NCBI RefSeq assembly: GCF_000317025.1
Contig: NC_019689.1
Location: forward strand, 2,023,501 to 2,087,500
Length of the DNA: 64,000 bases
Source: Pleurocapsa sp. PCC 7327
GTDB lineage: Bacteria > Cyanobacteriota > Cyanobacteriia > Cyanobacteriales > Microcystaceae
Direction: 5' to 3'
This document shows positions 9,103-18,469 of this stretch, one piece after another. Made by a program: the position numbers and the translations under genes. The notes beneath the pieces are model-generated. The model saw only the letters and a list, made by a program, of their open reading frames with translations. It had not been told where the DNA came from and searched no databases. The first letter of the stretch is position 1. Every line of letters begins with the position of its first letter.

Positions 9103-11379
9103 ATGAGTATAAATGCTAGTGGTGGCAGTCCGGTTGTCCGCCCACAACAATATCAAACTTTACCGACTTCTCTACTTTCCCAGGCAGAACAGCAAGATCG
9201 TAGCTTAAGACGCAGCGAACTCGATGAATTATTGAGTTTTTTTAGATCTGGTGCCAAGCTGCTGCAAATTGTCGAAACCCTAACCGAGAATGCAGACCAA
9301 ATTGTCTCGGCTGGTGCCAAGCGCATTTTTTGGGGTGGGAATCCGATGGATTACCTGGAGAAGCCCATAGAAAAGATAGATTTACCGGGGTTTGGGAGGC
9401 CGGTAACCCTTGCCGAAGCAGCGCTTGCCAAGGAGGCTGCACTCGATCGCGAATTCAAGAAGCTGCAAATCCCTAGTTCGATAAATCCTCCTCGCAACTT
9501 CAATCCCCTCAGCGACTTGTGGGAGAATCTTCGGGGGGCTATTCAAGGCATGTTGGCAGGCGATCGAGAAGCCCTGCCTGGGGGATTCAAAGCTATTAAT
9601 ATCTCTCGCTATGGCACCGTCAGAATGAAAAGGTCGATGCGGGATCTGGCTTGGTTTTTGCGCTACATCACCTATGCGATCGTTGCCGGCGATGGGAGTA
9701 TTCTAACAGTCAATGCTAGGGGATTGCGGGGAGTCATTCCCGAAGATGTCACGGTGGCTACGGTGGTGGCACTCAAGGAAATGCGCTGGAAGTCTTTGAC
9801 CTACTTCAAAGGGGATGAGGAAGCCAGCGAAATTATCAAACACTATTTTGATGTATTAATCGACGCCTATCAAGTCGAAAAACCTCCCGTCAGACTCCGG
9901 CAAGGGGTATCGAACGACCAGCAGGGATTGCAACTACCCGAAAGTTATTCCCTCAGTGCCGAAGCGCGATCGAAATTTGTCATCAAGCCCGGTTTCTCGG
10001 CAGCAGAAAAGCAAGCAGCCATTAAAGCTGCCTACCGACAAGTCTTTGAGTGCGACATTAACCGCGCCTACGGACTATCTTTATCCGACCTCGAATCGAA
10101 GGTCAACAGCGGTAACATTTCGATGAAGGAATTTATCCGCGCTTTGGGGAAATCTCGTCTCTACCGCAGACAGTTCTACGAACCTTACGCCATTAGCCGA
10201 GTTATAGAACTTGCCTTTCGTCACTTTCTCGGTCGTGGGTTAAGTTCTTTGGAGGAGTTCCAAGAACACTTTGAGATTATGTCAAAAGGCGGTCTGCCTG
10301 CATTGGTGGATGCTTTAGTGGATTCTGAAGAATATGCCGATTACTTTGGCGAAGAGACAGTGCCTTACCTGCGGGGTTTGGGTCAAGAAGCTCAAGAATG
10401 CCGCAACTGGGGACCCCAGTTCGATCTATTTAAACACAGCGCCCCTGTCCGCAAAGTTCCTCAGTTCGTTACGCTGTTCGCCAATTACCAAAAACCCTTA
10501 TCCAATCAACACGTCTATGGTACTGGAAACGATCCGCTAGAAATCCAGTTTGGGGCGATCTTTCCCCAAGAAACTCGCAATCTGGCTGCCCAACCCTCAC
10601 CTTATGGTAAGGATAATCGCCGCATTTTGATTGGTTGCGGTTTGGGAAATGGCAACGGACACAAGAATGGGAGTCATCTAGGAAAAGCACCTTCTTTGAG
10701 TTCGAGAGTATTGAAGCTCAATGGTGCTGCGAATGGAAATGGGAATCGAGGCGCAAACGTCAACCTTGCGATCCACTCTGCCGAAGCGGCAATTAGAGGG
10801 GCTTACCGACAGGTATTCGGACGGGATGTCTATTCGGGTCAGTGTCTCGTGAGTGCCGAAACCAAGCTTAAAAGCGGCGAAATTACCATGCGAGAGTTTG
10901 TGAGACAGTTAGCCAAGTCCCGTGTATTCCGCAGTTTATATTGGGATTCGCTCTATATTACCAAAGCGATCGAATACATCCATCGGCGTTTGTTGGGTCG
11001 TCCTACTCACGGGCGAGCAGAAATAAGTCGCTACTACGATCTCTGTGCCAAAAAGGGCTTTTATGCCTTAATCGACGAAATAATTGATAGCCTCGAATAC
11101 TCAGAAGCTTTTGGAGAAGATACAGTTCCTTACGAGCGGTATGTAACGCCGAGGGGATTTGCCATGCGATCGCTGCGGGAACCCGCCCATTGGTCATCCT
11201 CTCAACTGAACCGAACCGTTAGTGCGGGTACGTTTCTAGCTCAAAAAATGCAAGAAAAAAATAAGACTCGCATAACTGCTGCCGATCGTAATGCCAGTCA
11301 AACCCAAGCTCAAGAGACAACTCTGCTAGTTACCGTTCAGGAGGAAACCCATGAGTATAGTCAAACAAGTGATTCTTAA
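9103..11379 (+). CDS. apcE2: Far-red phycobilisome core-membrane linker ApcE2
   Basis: Core-membrane linker of 758 residues. Order: phycobilin-like domain with inserted loop (about 25-255), linker arm, Rep1 (about 295-430), a Gly/Asn-rich arm (about 525-545), Rep2 (about 550-690) and a short tail. Two Rep domains imply a two-cylinder core. Where ordinary ApcE has the chromophore Cys, this protein reads VIPEDVTVAT (211-220), and no Cys occurs in the first 300 residues, so the bilin must be held without a thioether, as reported for ApcE2 proteins. ApcE anchors the core to the membrane and passes energy to the photosystem. Its last 29 bases overlap the next gene. Confidence 0.94.
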   Translation: MSINASGGSPVVRPQQYQTLPTSLLSQAEQQDRSLRRSELDELLSFFRSGAKLLQIVETLTENADQIVSAGAKRIFWGGNPMDYLEKPIEKIDLPGFGRPVTLAEAALAKEAALDREFKKLQIPSSINPPRNFNPLSDLWENLRGAIQGMLAGDREALPGGFKAINISRYGTVRMKRSMRDLAWFLRYITYAIVAGDGSILTVNARGLRGVIPEDVTVATVVALKEMRWKSLTYFKGDEEASEIIKHYFDVLIDAYQVEKPPVRLRQGVSNDQQGLQLPESYSLSAEARSKFVIKPGFSAAEKQAAIKAAYRQVFECDINRAYGLSLSDLESKVNSGNISMKEFIRALGKSRLYRRQFYEPYAISRVIELAFRHFLGRGLSSLEEFQEHFEIMSKGGLPALVDALVDSEEYADYFGEETVPYLRGLGQEAQECRNWGPQFDLFKHSAPVRKVPQFVTLFANYQKPLSNQHVYGTGNDPLEIQFGAIFPQETRNLAAQPSPYGKDNRRILIGCGLGNGNGHKNGSHLGKAPSLSSRVLKLNGAANGNGNRGANVNLAIHSAEAAIRGAYRQVFGRDVYSGQCLVSAETKLKSGEITMREFVRQLAKSRVFRSLYWDSLYITKAIEYIHRRLLGRPTHGRAEISRYYDLCAKKGFYALIDEIIDSLEYSEAFGEDTVPYERYVTPRGFAMRSLREPAHWSSSQLNRTVSAGTFLAQKMQEKNKTRITAADRNASQTQAQETTLLVTVQEETHEYSQTSDS

Positions 11380-11860
11380 CGCCGATGAAGAACTTCGCTA
11401 TCCTACTCCTGGCGAACTCCGCCTATTTCAAAATTTCTGCCAGTCGGGAGAGAAGCGAATCCGCATCGCTAACAAGCTAGCGGCAAACGAAAAGAGGTTA
11501 GTAGAAAGAGGCTCGGCGAGGTTTTGGCGACGTTGTCCGGTTACGCCCAGCAATAGCGGCAATATGAGAAAAACAGCTTCCTGCCAGCGCGATCAAGGCT
11601 GGTATATTCGCTTAATTGCTTACTGCGTTTTAGCTGGAAACGAGCAGCCCCTCGCAGAGATCGGCACGATTGGCATGAAGGAAATGTACCAATCTTTGGG
11701 CATTCCTATATTTAATTGGGTTGAGGCTTTAAAATGTCTCAAAGAAGAGGCGATCGCGTTGCTAGGCGAAGAGGATGCCGCTGAGGTCACGCCTTATTTC
11801 GACCATATTATCCAAACGCTTGCTTTACCGGGACCGCCTTATTATATGAATGATAAATAA
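11351..11860 (+). CDS. apcD: ApcD-type allophycocyanin alpha subunit, far-red (third of three)
   Basis: Alpha subunit of 169 residues. The body matches the first ApcD copy closely (FWRRCPVTPSNSGN, KTASCQRDQGWYIRLIAY with C78) but it carries a C-terminal extension, ALPGPPYYMNDK. The ATG lies inside the end of apcE2, in another frame, with AGGAGG just upstream, so the 29-base overlap is real and suggests coupled translation with apcE2. It is the last recognisable gene of the FaRLiP cluster here; leuD follows on the other strand 21 bases later. Confidence 0.92.
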   Translation: MSIVKQVILNADEELRYPTPGELRLFQNFCQSGEKRIRIANKLAANEKRLVERGSARFWRRCPVTPSNSGNMRKTASCQRDQGWYIRLIAYCVLAGNEQPLAEIGTIGMKEMYQSLGIPIFNWVEALKCLKEEAIALLGEEDAAEVTPYFDHIIQTLALPGPPYYMNDK

Positions 11861-11881
11861 GCCAACAATCGCGTCGGGAAT

Positions 11882-12475
11882 TTAGCTTACCCAGACTAGA
11901 TAGGGCAATTTTGAGGCTGTGGCTCGAATTTGGTCGGTATCTTGGATCAGTTGTCCGCAGCTATCCCAGGTTCCCGACATCAGCATTTGCCGCGAACCTT
12001 CATCCATAAAAACGGGAGCGCTAAAATCTCCGCAGCGAACTTGCATGGTTTCTAGATCGACGGACATAGAAGCTTGGGGATTTTCTCGTAGCAACGCTTG
12101 TAGTCGTTCGATCGCCTTCGGTTCTGCGATAAGGCAAGGAACGCCATTCGCCACGCAATTGCCAAAAAAGATTTCAGCAAAACTTTCGCCGACGATCGCT
12201 TGAATTCCCCATTTGATAATCGCTTGGGGAGCGTGTTCTCGCGAAGACCCGCAGCCAAAGTTAGCGTTGACGACTAAGATATTGGCACCTTGGTATTGAG
12301 GTAGATCGAAGGGATGCTGTCCGCTAGCTTGGGCGCGATCGTCGGCAAAAACCTGCGCTCCTAGCCCGTCAAAGGTCACGCAGCGCAAAAAACGCGCGGG
12401 AATAATGCGATCGGTATCAATATCATCTCCAACTAAAGGAATTCCTCGTCCTGAAATCCGTTCACTCTTGCTCAT
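11882..12475 (-). CDS. leuD: 3-isopropylmalate dehydratase small subunit
   Basis: Small subunit of isopropylmalate isomerase, 197 residues, which with LeuC converts 2- to 3-isopropylmalate in leucine synthesis. Visible signatures: [15 protein letters not shown] near the N-terminus and [15 protein letters not shown] in the middle, both typical of the aconitase swivel domain. leuC is not in the window. Gene ends convergently with the FaRLiP cluster, leaving no space for a long terminator; a terminator for the cluster was not recognised. Confidence 0.93.
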   Translation of the reverse strand: MSKSERISGRGIPLVGDDIDTDRIIPARFLRCVTFDGLGAQVFADDRAQASGQHPFDLPQYQGANILVVNANFGCGSSREHAPQAIIKWGIQAIVGESFAEIFFGNCVANGVPCLIAEPKAIERLQALLRENPQASMSVDLETMQVRCGDFSAPVFMDEGSRQMLMSGTWDSCGQLIQDTDQIRATASKLPYLVWVS

Positions 12476-12541
12476 GGAATAATACGCTGAATTTAATTGT
12501 TACTATCATCGCAAATAATCGCTACGCTGAGGCCTTGGGAT

Positions 12542-13402
12542 TTAATCGCTGCTCAAGGCAGACACGATCGCTTGTTGGCTTGCGGTTCGATAAACTTGCT
12601 CTAAGTATTGCTCTACCGCCTGCGCGTCAGCATAGGCTAACGGAATCCTGCCCAAAAGATTGAGGACAGTTTTACCGTCAGCGGGAGGAACGATTGCCAC
12701 CAGCGAAGAGTCTAGCGGCTCGTCATATTGCCAGAATTGTTCGATATTACTTGTTTTTTGGGGTTTTTTACCAATTTCTGGCTTCTGGACGGGCGGGTTT
12801 TCCACATTAACTGTCGGTAAGTCGGTTGAGTTTCTAGATAAACCCGCCTCTACGGCTGACTCCTGACTCCTTAGCTGCCGGAGGGCTTCGAGAATCTGTT
12901 CTTTTGTGCGTCCTCGGAGTTGAAAGAGAACGAACGGATCTTCGCTAAAGCGATCGCCCAATTGATAGTAAACCGCACCGATATGCTTGCAGGGATTGGC
13001 TTTATCGGGACAGTTACAGCGGGAATGAATATCCGATAGGGTAAAGGGAAACAAACTCAATCCATTGGCGGTAAAAACTTCTTCAATCTTGTCGGGCATT
13101 TCTCCCGCCAACAATTGAGCAGAAAAAATTGCTTTTTGAGACAGAGTATATATGACGTAATTCCAGTCTTCATCGGTAAACGGATCGAGGGAGAGGGAGA
13201 CTTGATAGGGTTCTGGTTCGCTTCCCTGTACCTTTGCCAAAACCTTAGCCCCTTCAAATTCGATATTGAGGACGTTTCCTTCCCTGGCATAAATTCTGGC
13301 TCTTTCCAGGCGTTTTTTAAAACGGTAGGAATCGAGCAATTCTAACCAACGCTGTACCCACCAGGGAGAATTGCCAATCGTAAATTCTGAATTTTGAATC
13401 AT
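12542..13402 (-). CDS. SWIM zinc-finger protein
   Basis: Protein of 286 residues with one SWIM motif: HSRCNCPDKANPCKHIGAVY (about 146-165), giving the CxC-n-CxH zinc set. The remaining sequence is acidic and helical with a Pro/Glu-rich linker. Cyanobacterial SWIM proteins of this length are often encoded near SNF2 helicases, but none is here. It starts two bases after the end of the VanY-like gene, so the two are probably one transcript. Function unknown; nucleic-acid or protein binding is the usual guess. Confidence 0.85.
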   Translation of the reverse strand: MIQNSEFTIGNSPWWVQRWLELLDSYRFKKRLERARIYAREGNVLNIEFEGAKVLAKVQGSEPEPYQVSLSLDPFTDEDWNYVIYTLSQKAIFSAQLLAGEMPDKIEEVFTANGLSLFPFTLSDIHSRCNCPDKANPCKHIGAVYYQLGDRFSEDPFVLFQLRGRTKEQILEALRQLRSQESAVEAGLSRNSTDLPTVNVENPPVQKPEIGKKPQKTSNIEQFWQYDEPLDSSLVAIVPPADGKTVLNLLGRIPLAYADAQAVEQYLEQVYRTASQQAIVSALSSD

Positions 13403-13404
13403 AT

Positions 13405-14178
13405 TTATTGACTGTTGTCGATCGGTTGTTTGAGTTCTCTGGCTTTATAAAAAGTTTCTAGGCTCTTGCGATCGCCGACATATCGCCAGTGCCAGGGTTC
13501 ATAACTCACTCCTTGAGGATTATTGGGTGGAAAGGACAATTCAAAACTGTAGCGATTGGCGTTGTTTTTTAGCCAGCGAAAGGCAGGGGTTTTCTCAAAA
13601 CTAACGCTGAGATTAGTTGCGGGCGATCGCCCATCGCCAAGATCGATCGCGTAACCCGTGTGATGTTCGCTATAACCGGGAGGAGCGCTAACTTCTGCTC
13701 GCTTACTTGCTTCTTGATTGCGCTGTTGCTTGACTTCAAAAAAAAGACGATTTTGTTCTCTAACCGAACGAAATCCGGAAATAGGAGTCAAAATAATGCC
13801 ATCCGCTCTTGCTGCTGCCTGTAATTGCAAGAATGCCTCTGCTGCCGCCAAGCGCATGCGAATGCGACCGTCGGGCGTTATCGCTTTCAACTCCGATTCG
13901 GGGGCTTCTTCATAAGGAAGATGACCCAAAACGTTTTCCACTGGTTTGCTAGTTGGCGTTGGCGCAGGGGTGGTTGGGGTAGGGGTAACGGTGGCAGCAG
14001 ACTTTTGGGGCACTTTAGCGGGAGAACGAAACAACAATACTCCTACGACAATCGCTAGCATCCCCAGTCCCAATGAGAAGCCAATGAGAAATAGCGGCAA
14101 CGGTCGCGACGATTGTTTGCTTTTTGGGCTGTCTCGCAACGCCTCTGGAATCTCGTCCATACTCCCCCACCAAATCAT
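13405..14178 (-). CDS. VanY-like D-alanyl-D-alanine carboxypeptidase
   Basis: Peptidase M15B family protein, 257 residues. N-terminal cytoplasmic stretch, one membrane helix (about 26-50), a Pro/Thr-rich spacer, then the catalytic domain with GFRSVREQNRLF, the zinc-binding SEHHTGYAIDLGDG and EPWHWRYVG near the end. Predicted to trim the terminal D-Ala from peptidoglycan stem peptides in the periplasm. Operon-like with the SWIM gene downstream. An in-frame ATG at 14166 (codon 5) is an equally plausible start. Confidence 0.88.
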   Translation of the reverse strand: MIWWGSMDEIPEALRDSPKSKQSSRPLPLFLIGFSLGLGMLAIVVGVLLFRSPAKVPQKSAATVTPTPTTPAPTPTSKPVENVLGHLPYEEAPESELKAITPDGRIRMRLAAAEAFLQLQAAARADGIILTPISGFRSVREQNRLFFEVKQQRNQEASKRAEVSAPPGYSEHHTGYAIDLGDGRSPATNLSVSFEKTPAFRWLKNNANRYSFELSFPPNNPQGVSYEPWHWRYVGDRKSLETFYKARELKQPIDNSQ

Positions 14179-14213
14179 CTCATTCCTAATTTAGCGGAAT
14201 TTCTGTAGCGATA

Positions 14214-15605
14214 TCATTGACGGGCGACTCCATCCTGACGCGCTGCCTGTTGAACCGCGGCAGAGACAGCAGTTGCGACTCGCGGATCGAACACCGAGGG
14301 AATAATATGTTCTCGGTCGAGATTGCCACAATGAACCAGAGACGCGATCGCCTTGGCAGCTTCTAGGTACATATGGTCGGTAAAGGTTTTAGCGCGACAA
14401 TCTAACGCGCCGCGAAAAACACCGGGAAAAGCGAGGACGTTGTTGATCTGATTGGGATAGTCGCTGCGTCCGGTTGCCATGACTGCCACATCATTTTTTA
14501 CCAGTTCGGGTTGAATTTCGGGAATGGGATTAGCCATGGCGAAGACAATGGGATCTTTTGCCATAGAACGAACCATTTGGGGCGTTACCACTCCAGGAAC
14601 GCTCACGCCCAAGAAGACATCGGCATCTTTGAGGGCATCGGCAAGGTTTCCGCTAGCTTCAACGGCAAATTCTTGTTTCTGAGGAGTGAGATCGGTACGT
14701 GTTTTGGAAAGAATGCCTTTAGAGTCGCACAGCCAGATATCAGTCGCTCCAGCTTGGCGCAGAAGGCGGGCGATCGCGATGCCTGCGGCTCCCGCTCCAT
14801 TGATGACGATTCGCACGTCTTCGATGGGCTTGCCGACGAGTTTGAGGGCATTAATTAAGGCTGCTAGCGTGACGATCGCCGTTCCGTGTTGGTCGTCGTG
14901 AAAGACGGGAATATTGAGTTCCTGGCGCAACCGTCGTTCGATTTCAAAGCAACGGGGAGCGGCAATATCTTCTAGATTGATGCCGCCAAAGACGGGAGCG
15001 ATGTTTTTAACCGTTTCCACGATTTCATCGGTGTCTTGGGTTGCCAAACAGATGGGAAAAGCATCCACGCCAGCAAATTCTTTAAAGAGCATGGCTTTTC
15101 CTTCCATGACTGGCAGGGCAGCTTCGGGCCCCAAGTTTCCCAGTCCGAGAACGGCGCTGCCATCGGTGACAATGGCGACGGTATTGCTTTTGATCGTTAG
15201 GGAAAAAACTTGAGCGCTATCGTGGGCGATCGCTTCACAGATCCGTCCCACCCCAGGCGTGTATGCCATCGCCAACTCGCACTGAGAGGCGAGGGGAAAT
15301 CGACTGACAATCTCTATTTTGCCACCGCGATGCAGGTCGAAAGTGCGATCGGAAACTTCCAGGACTTTGATATCCGGTAGTGCTTTAATGGCAGTGACGA
15401 TTTGTTCGGCATGTTCCTCGCTGGCAGCATCGACTGTCAGTTCTCGCCGAGAGATTTTTAAGTTGCGATCGATCAGAGAAATCTGTCCGAGACTGCCACC
15501 CACTTTTGCGATCGCTTGGGTGACAGAGGCTAAGCTTCCGGCTTGATTGGGTAGTTCGATCTGAAGCGTTAGGCTATAACTAGGATTAGGGGTTAAATTG
15601 ACCAT
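14214..15605 (-). CDS. NAD(P)-dependent malic enzyme with N-terminal ACT domain
   Basis: Malic enzyme of 463 residues that decarboxylates malate to pyruvate. An ACT-type regulatory domain occupies about 1-85. The catalytic half shows FHDDQHGTAIV and the NAD-binding GAGAAGIAIARLL, followed by ATGRSDYPNQINN. An ACT domain suggests amino-acid control (inference from the family). Ordinary length for the bacterial short-form enzyme plus ACT. Lies 36 bases upstream of the peptidase gene on the same strand. Confidence 0.92.
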   Translation of the reverse strand: MVNLTPNPSYSLTLQIELPNQAGSLASVTQAIAKVGGSLGQISLIDRNLKISRRELTVDAASEEHAEQIVTAIKALPDIKVLEVSDRTFDLHRGGKIEIVSRFPLASQCELAMAYTPGVGRICEAIAHDSAQVFSLTIKSNTVAIVTDGSAVLGLGNLGPEAALPVMEGKAMLFKEFAGVDAFPICLATQDTDEIVETVKNIAPVFGGINLEDIAAPRCFEIERRLRQELNIPVFHDDQHGTAIVTLAALINALKLVGKPIEDVRIVINGAGAAGIAIARLLRQAGATDIWLCDSKGILSKTRTDLTPQKQEFAVEASGNLADALKDADVFLGVSVPGVVTPQMVRSMAKDPIVFAMANPIPEIQPELVKNDVAVMATGRSDYPNQINNVLAFPGVFRGALDCRAKTFTDHMYLEAAKAIASLVHCGNLDREHIIPSVFDPRVATAVSAAVQQAARQDGVARQ

Positions 15606-15741
15606 TTTGCTGATGGATGATGCCTGCTTGCTGAAGGCGGATAAATAGTAGCTTATAGATAAATCTTAGTATTAGCGATCGCGAAAGCGTATACTTGCAA
15701 GCCTTGTTCGATCGATAGATCTCTAGTCAAAATCTTCTTCC

Positions 15742-15825
15742 CGCCCAGAAATTCATTTCTTGGCTAATAGGAAAAGTTCTCTTAAGAGGACTTTCGCTAT
15801 TAGCTTGGGAATGAATTCCCAAGCT
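15742..15825. repeat. Long imperfect palindrome, 42-base arms
   Basis: Arms 15742-15783 and 15784-15825 match as reverse complements at about 29 of 42 positions, meeting at CTCTTAAGAG with no loop. The outer half of the right arm holds a nested GGGAATGAATTCCC palindrome. It lies between malic enzyme and the SUI1 gene, with no coding frame. The size and symmetry suggest a miniature inverted-repeat element; a cruciform or a bidirectional transcription stop are alternatives. Confidence 0.65.
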
Positions 15826-15838
15826 GATGCCAGTCTAA

Positions 15839-16186
15839 TCAACCGCCACTAATTTTTGCCTTGTATCCCAATCCTATTAGAATTTGCAAAATTTTTTGTT
15901 GATGTTCTCCCTGAATTTCTAAGGTATTTTCTTTAACTGTGCCACCACTGCCGCATTGAATTTTTAATTGTTTTAGTAACTGTGCCAAAGTTTCTGGCTT
16001 ACACTGAAAGCCACTAATAATCGTCACAGTTTTTCCTTTGCGTCCGGATTTGGAAGCCTGCACTCGCAAATTTTGTTGGTTAGGTGGTAACTCTGGAACC
16101 GCTCTTTCTAGAGCTTGAGAATTATCTGGATTGCCAAATTCTTGGTAGACAATTCGATTTTTAGAAGACTGATTTTTAGAAGACAT
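15839..16186 (-). CDS. SUI1/eIF1-family translation factor (YciH-like)
   Basis: Protein of 115 residues with the SUI1 fold: a basic stretch RVQASKSGRKGKTVTIISGF, then LKQLKIQCGSGGTVKENTLEIQG, which is the family core. Bacterial SUI1 proteins resemble eukaryotic eIF1 and are thought to affect start-site selection, though their role in bacteria is not well defined. Ends 13 bases from the long palindrome. No close same-strand partner. Confidence 0.9.
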   Translation of the reverse strand: MSSKNQSSKNRIVYQEFGNPDNSQALERAVPELPPNQQNLRVQASKSGRKGKTVTIISGFQCKPETLAQLLKQLKIQCGSGGTVKENTLEIQGEHQQKILQILIGLGYKAKISGG

Positions 16187-16290
16187 GATAGCCAGTTAAA
16201 AATTTAGTAGCAAAAATTGTTGGTTTGCGATCGCGACAAGGAAAAGCCTCGATAACTTCGGTTTTTTCCACTCATTATAAAAAATGCCAT

Positions 16291-16322
16291 AAAAAATCCT
16301 CCGTACCATAACAGCCGGAGGG
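16291..16322 (-). terminator. Intrinsic terminator after curT
   Basis: Read on the minus strand: CCTCCG, a 12-base loop, CGGAGG, then A and TTTTTT. It lies about 23 bases past the curT stop codon and fits a factor-independent terminator. Confidence 0.75.
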
Positions 16323-16344
16323 TTTTTGAAACGATGTAGATCTC

Positions 16345-16752
16345 TTATGCTTTGTCGCCGAAAACTTGGGTTTTAATTGCTTCAAACTCGGCAAGCAATT
16401 CTCTACGAGTTTCTGATTTTAAGAGATAGCGCCAAACAAACCAAGCCGTGTATCCTATGCCAACCAGTTCCAGCAAAGGTGCTAGCAGGGGTATATCATT
16501 AACTGCATCGAGGACAGCTAGCGTGATTTTGACGGTAATGATACCCAGAACAAAGAGTCCAATGACAATCAGGAATTGCTTGTTTTCGGCATAAAACTGA
16601 CCGATATAATCCGGAACTTTAGCAACCACCTCCATAACGGGTTCTACCCATTCTCGCCAAGGGCTATCGGTAGAAGGTGCTTTTTTTTCTATCTGTCCTC
16701 CAGAGCCAAGCTTAATACCTAGATCCTGTTTTGTGCTTTCTTGGGATTCCAT
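16345..16752 (-). CDS. curT: CURT/CAAD thylakoid curvature protein
   Basis: Protein of 135 residues with the CAAD/CURT1 layout: a polar N-terminus, an amphipathic helix (EPVMEVVAKVPDYIGQFY), two close membrane helices (about 60-83 and 88-110) and a charged C-terminal helix. The same domain is appended to some cyanobacterial aminoacyl-tRNA synthetases; here it stands alone. CurT bends thylakoid edges and affects PSII assembly centres in Synechocystis, so the link to photosynthesis is by family. The gene has its own downstream terminator. Confidence 0.85.
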   Translation of the reverse strand: MESQESTKQDLGIKLGSGGQIEKKAPSTDSPWREWVEPVMEVVAKVPDYIGQFYAENKQFLIVIGLFVLGIITVKITLAVLDAVNDIPLLAPLLELVGIGYTAWFVWRYLLKSETRRELLAEFEAIKTQVFGDKA

Positions 16753-16910
16753 ATTGACCTATCCTCAATGTAAGATTAGATATTTTATAACAAGAGTCAG
16801 ACAGACGCACTGACGAGCGAACTGACTGACTTTGCCCATATTATCAGACACTTTCGATCGCGCGATCGTTACAAGTCGCTAAGTATTTACAATTAGTTAG
16901 TTAAAAGACA

Positions 16911-16936
16911 CGAAAACCCAGAAGTCTCTGGATTTT
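16911..16936 (-). terminator. Probable terminator after NTRC
   Basis: On the minus strand AAAATCCAGA pairs with TCTGGGTTTT around a four-base loop, and the U-rich right arm gives a terminator-like end. It lies 30 bases past the NTRC stop. Confidence 0.6.
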
Positions 16937-16965
16937 CGCCCGCTTGCTCCCATCGAGTGTTTTAA

Positions 16966-18348
16966 CTAGCGAACGCTAGCAGGCAGATAGCTGTCAATGG
17001 CTTGACGAAATTCACTCTTTTGCTTAACCCCTCTAAATTCTTTGAGCAATTCTTTGTCCTTGAATAATTGTACGGTTGGCGTTCCTACTACATGAGCGGC
17101 TTTGGCAATTTCTGGGTCGGCTTCAATGTCAATTTCGACAAAGTGAATCTTGCCGTCGTACTCGTCTACCACTTTATCTAAAATTGGCTTGAGGGTGCGA
17201 CAAGGACCGCAGGTAGGGGAAACATACTTGACCACAATCAAGCGGTCGCTTTCATGGAATAGCTTGCGCAGTGCAAATCCCCCAACGTGGCGCGTGGCAT
17301 TGATGTCGAAGGTTTCTTCCGTATCTGCCACCGCTTCTTTCTCTTGTGTCTTGACAGGCTGTTCCGATTCGGGTTTTTGATGGTATTCCTGAATCAGATG
17401 ATTGGCAGAGAGCCAGCGTTCTGCGGTTAGCGCCGCCATACATCCAGTCCCCGCTGCCGTGATAGCTTGACGATATTCGTGGTCTTGCACGTCTCCAGCC
17501 GCATAGACTCCCTCGACGCTAGTTTCTACCGTACCGGGCTTGACGACAATGTACCCGACGGGATCTAGCTCCAATTGTCCTTTGAATAGGGATGTATTGG
17601 GCGTATGACCGATGGCGTAGAATAATCCGCTTACGCGCAGTTCGCTTTCTTCACCCGTCTTATTATTGCGGATTTTTATCCCTTCCATGCGACCCTGGGT
17701 TCCAAAGACTTCGGTTGCTTCGGTATTCCAGTGAACCGTTATTTTGGGATTATTCATCACCCGATCTTGCATGGCTTTACTAGCTCGCATTTCCTCTCTA
17801 CGTACCAACAGATGAATGTGAGAGCCGTATTTGGTCAAATACACGGCTTCTTCAGCCGCAGAGTCGCCGCCGCCGATAACGGCTAATTCTTCATTTCTAA
17901 AAATCGGGGTTGCGCCATCGCAAATCGCACACGCCGAAATCCCCTGACTCCAAAACTGTGTTTCACCGGGTAATCCCAACCGCTTCGCCGTCGCTCCCGT
18001 AGCAATGATGATACTATGGGTTTTAACTTCCCTCTCGCTCGATCGCACGGTGAAGGGACGCTGGCTGAGATCGACTGCAATTACATCTTCTGTATAGCAC
18101 TCCGTTCCCCAGCGTTCGGCTTGCGCCTTCATTCTTTCCATCAGTTGCGGTCCCGTAATTCCTTCGGGAAAGCCAGGAAAATTCTCTACTTCTGTCGTCG
18201 TCATCAGTTGTCCGCCCGGAATGCCTCCCACCTGAAAACCTTCAAACATGACGGGTTTTAGATTTGCTCGCGCCGCATAGATGGCAGCAGTATAGCCAGC
18301 AGGACCGGAACCAATAATAACTAGATTCTCTACAGTTGGGTTTGCCAT
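16966..18348 (-). CDS. ntrC: NADPH-thioredoxin reductase C (reductase-thioredoxin fusion)
   Basis: Fusion of 460 residues. The reductase part (about 1-315) has the FAD site [14 protein letters not shown], the redox pair in CAICDG and the NADPH site [11 protein letters not shown] linker of about 35 residues leads to a thioredoxin domain with the CGPC active site ([12 protein letters not shown]). NTRC passes electrons from NADPH to 2-Cys peroxiredoxins and links redox state to photosynthetic enzymes; it is found in oxygenic phototrophs. Not to be confused with the nitrogen regulator of the same abbreviation. Full length, good start with the expected [13 protein letters not shown]. Confidence 0.93.
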   Translation of the reverse strand: MANPTVENLVIIGSGPAGYTAAIYAARANLKPVMFEGFQVGGIPGGQLMTTTEVENFPGFPEGITGPQLMERMKAQAERWGTECYTEDVIAVDLSQRPFTVRSSEREVKTHSIIIATGATAKRLGLPGETQFWSQGISACAICDGATPIFRNEELAVIGGGDSAAEEAVYLTKYGSHIHLLVRREEMRASKAMQDRVMNNPKITVHWNTEATEVFGTQGRMEGIKIRNNKTGEESELRVSGLFYAIGHTPNTSLFKGQLELDPVGYIVVKPGTVETSVEGVYAAGDVQDHEYRQAITAAGTGCMAALTAERWLSANHLIQEYHQKPESEQPVKTQEKEAVADTEETFDINATRHVGGFALRKLFHESDRLIVVKYVSPTCGPCRTLKPILDKVVDEYDGKIHFVEIDIEADPEIAKAAHVVGTPTVQLFKDKELLKEFRGVKQKSEFRQAIDSYLPASVR

Positions 18349-18469
18349 TACCTGTAACTGAAACTCATAACGACTACGCTTAATAGTATAGCGAATCCCA
18401 CCACTTTCAGCACAAAATTTTTAAAAGCTGGGTTTACTCTCTAGCTATTGCTGATTCTAACCGAGTTAC

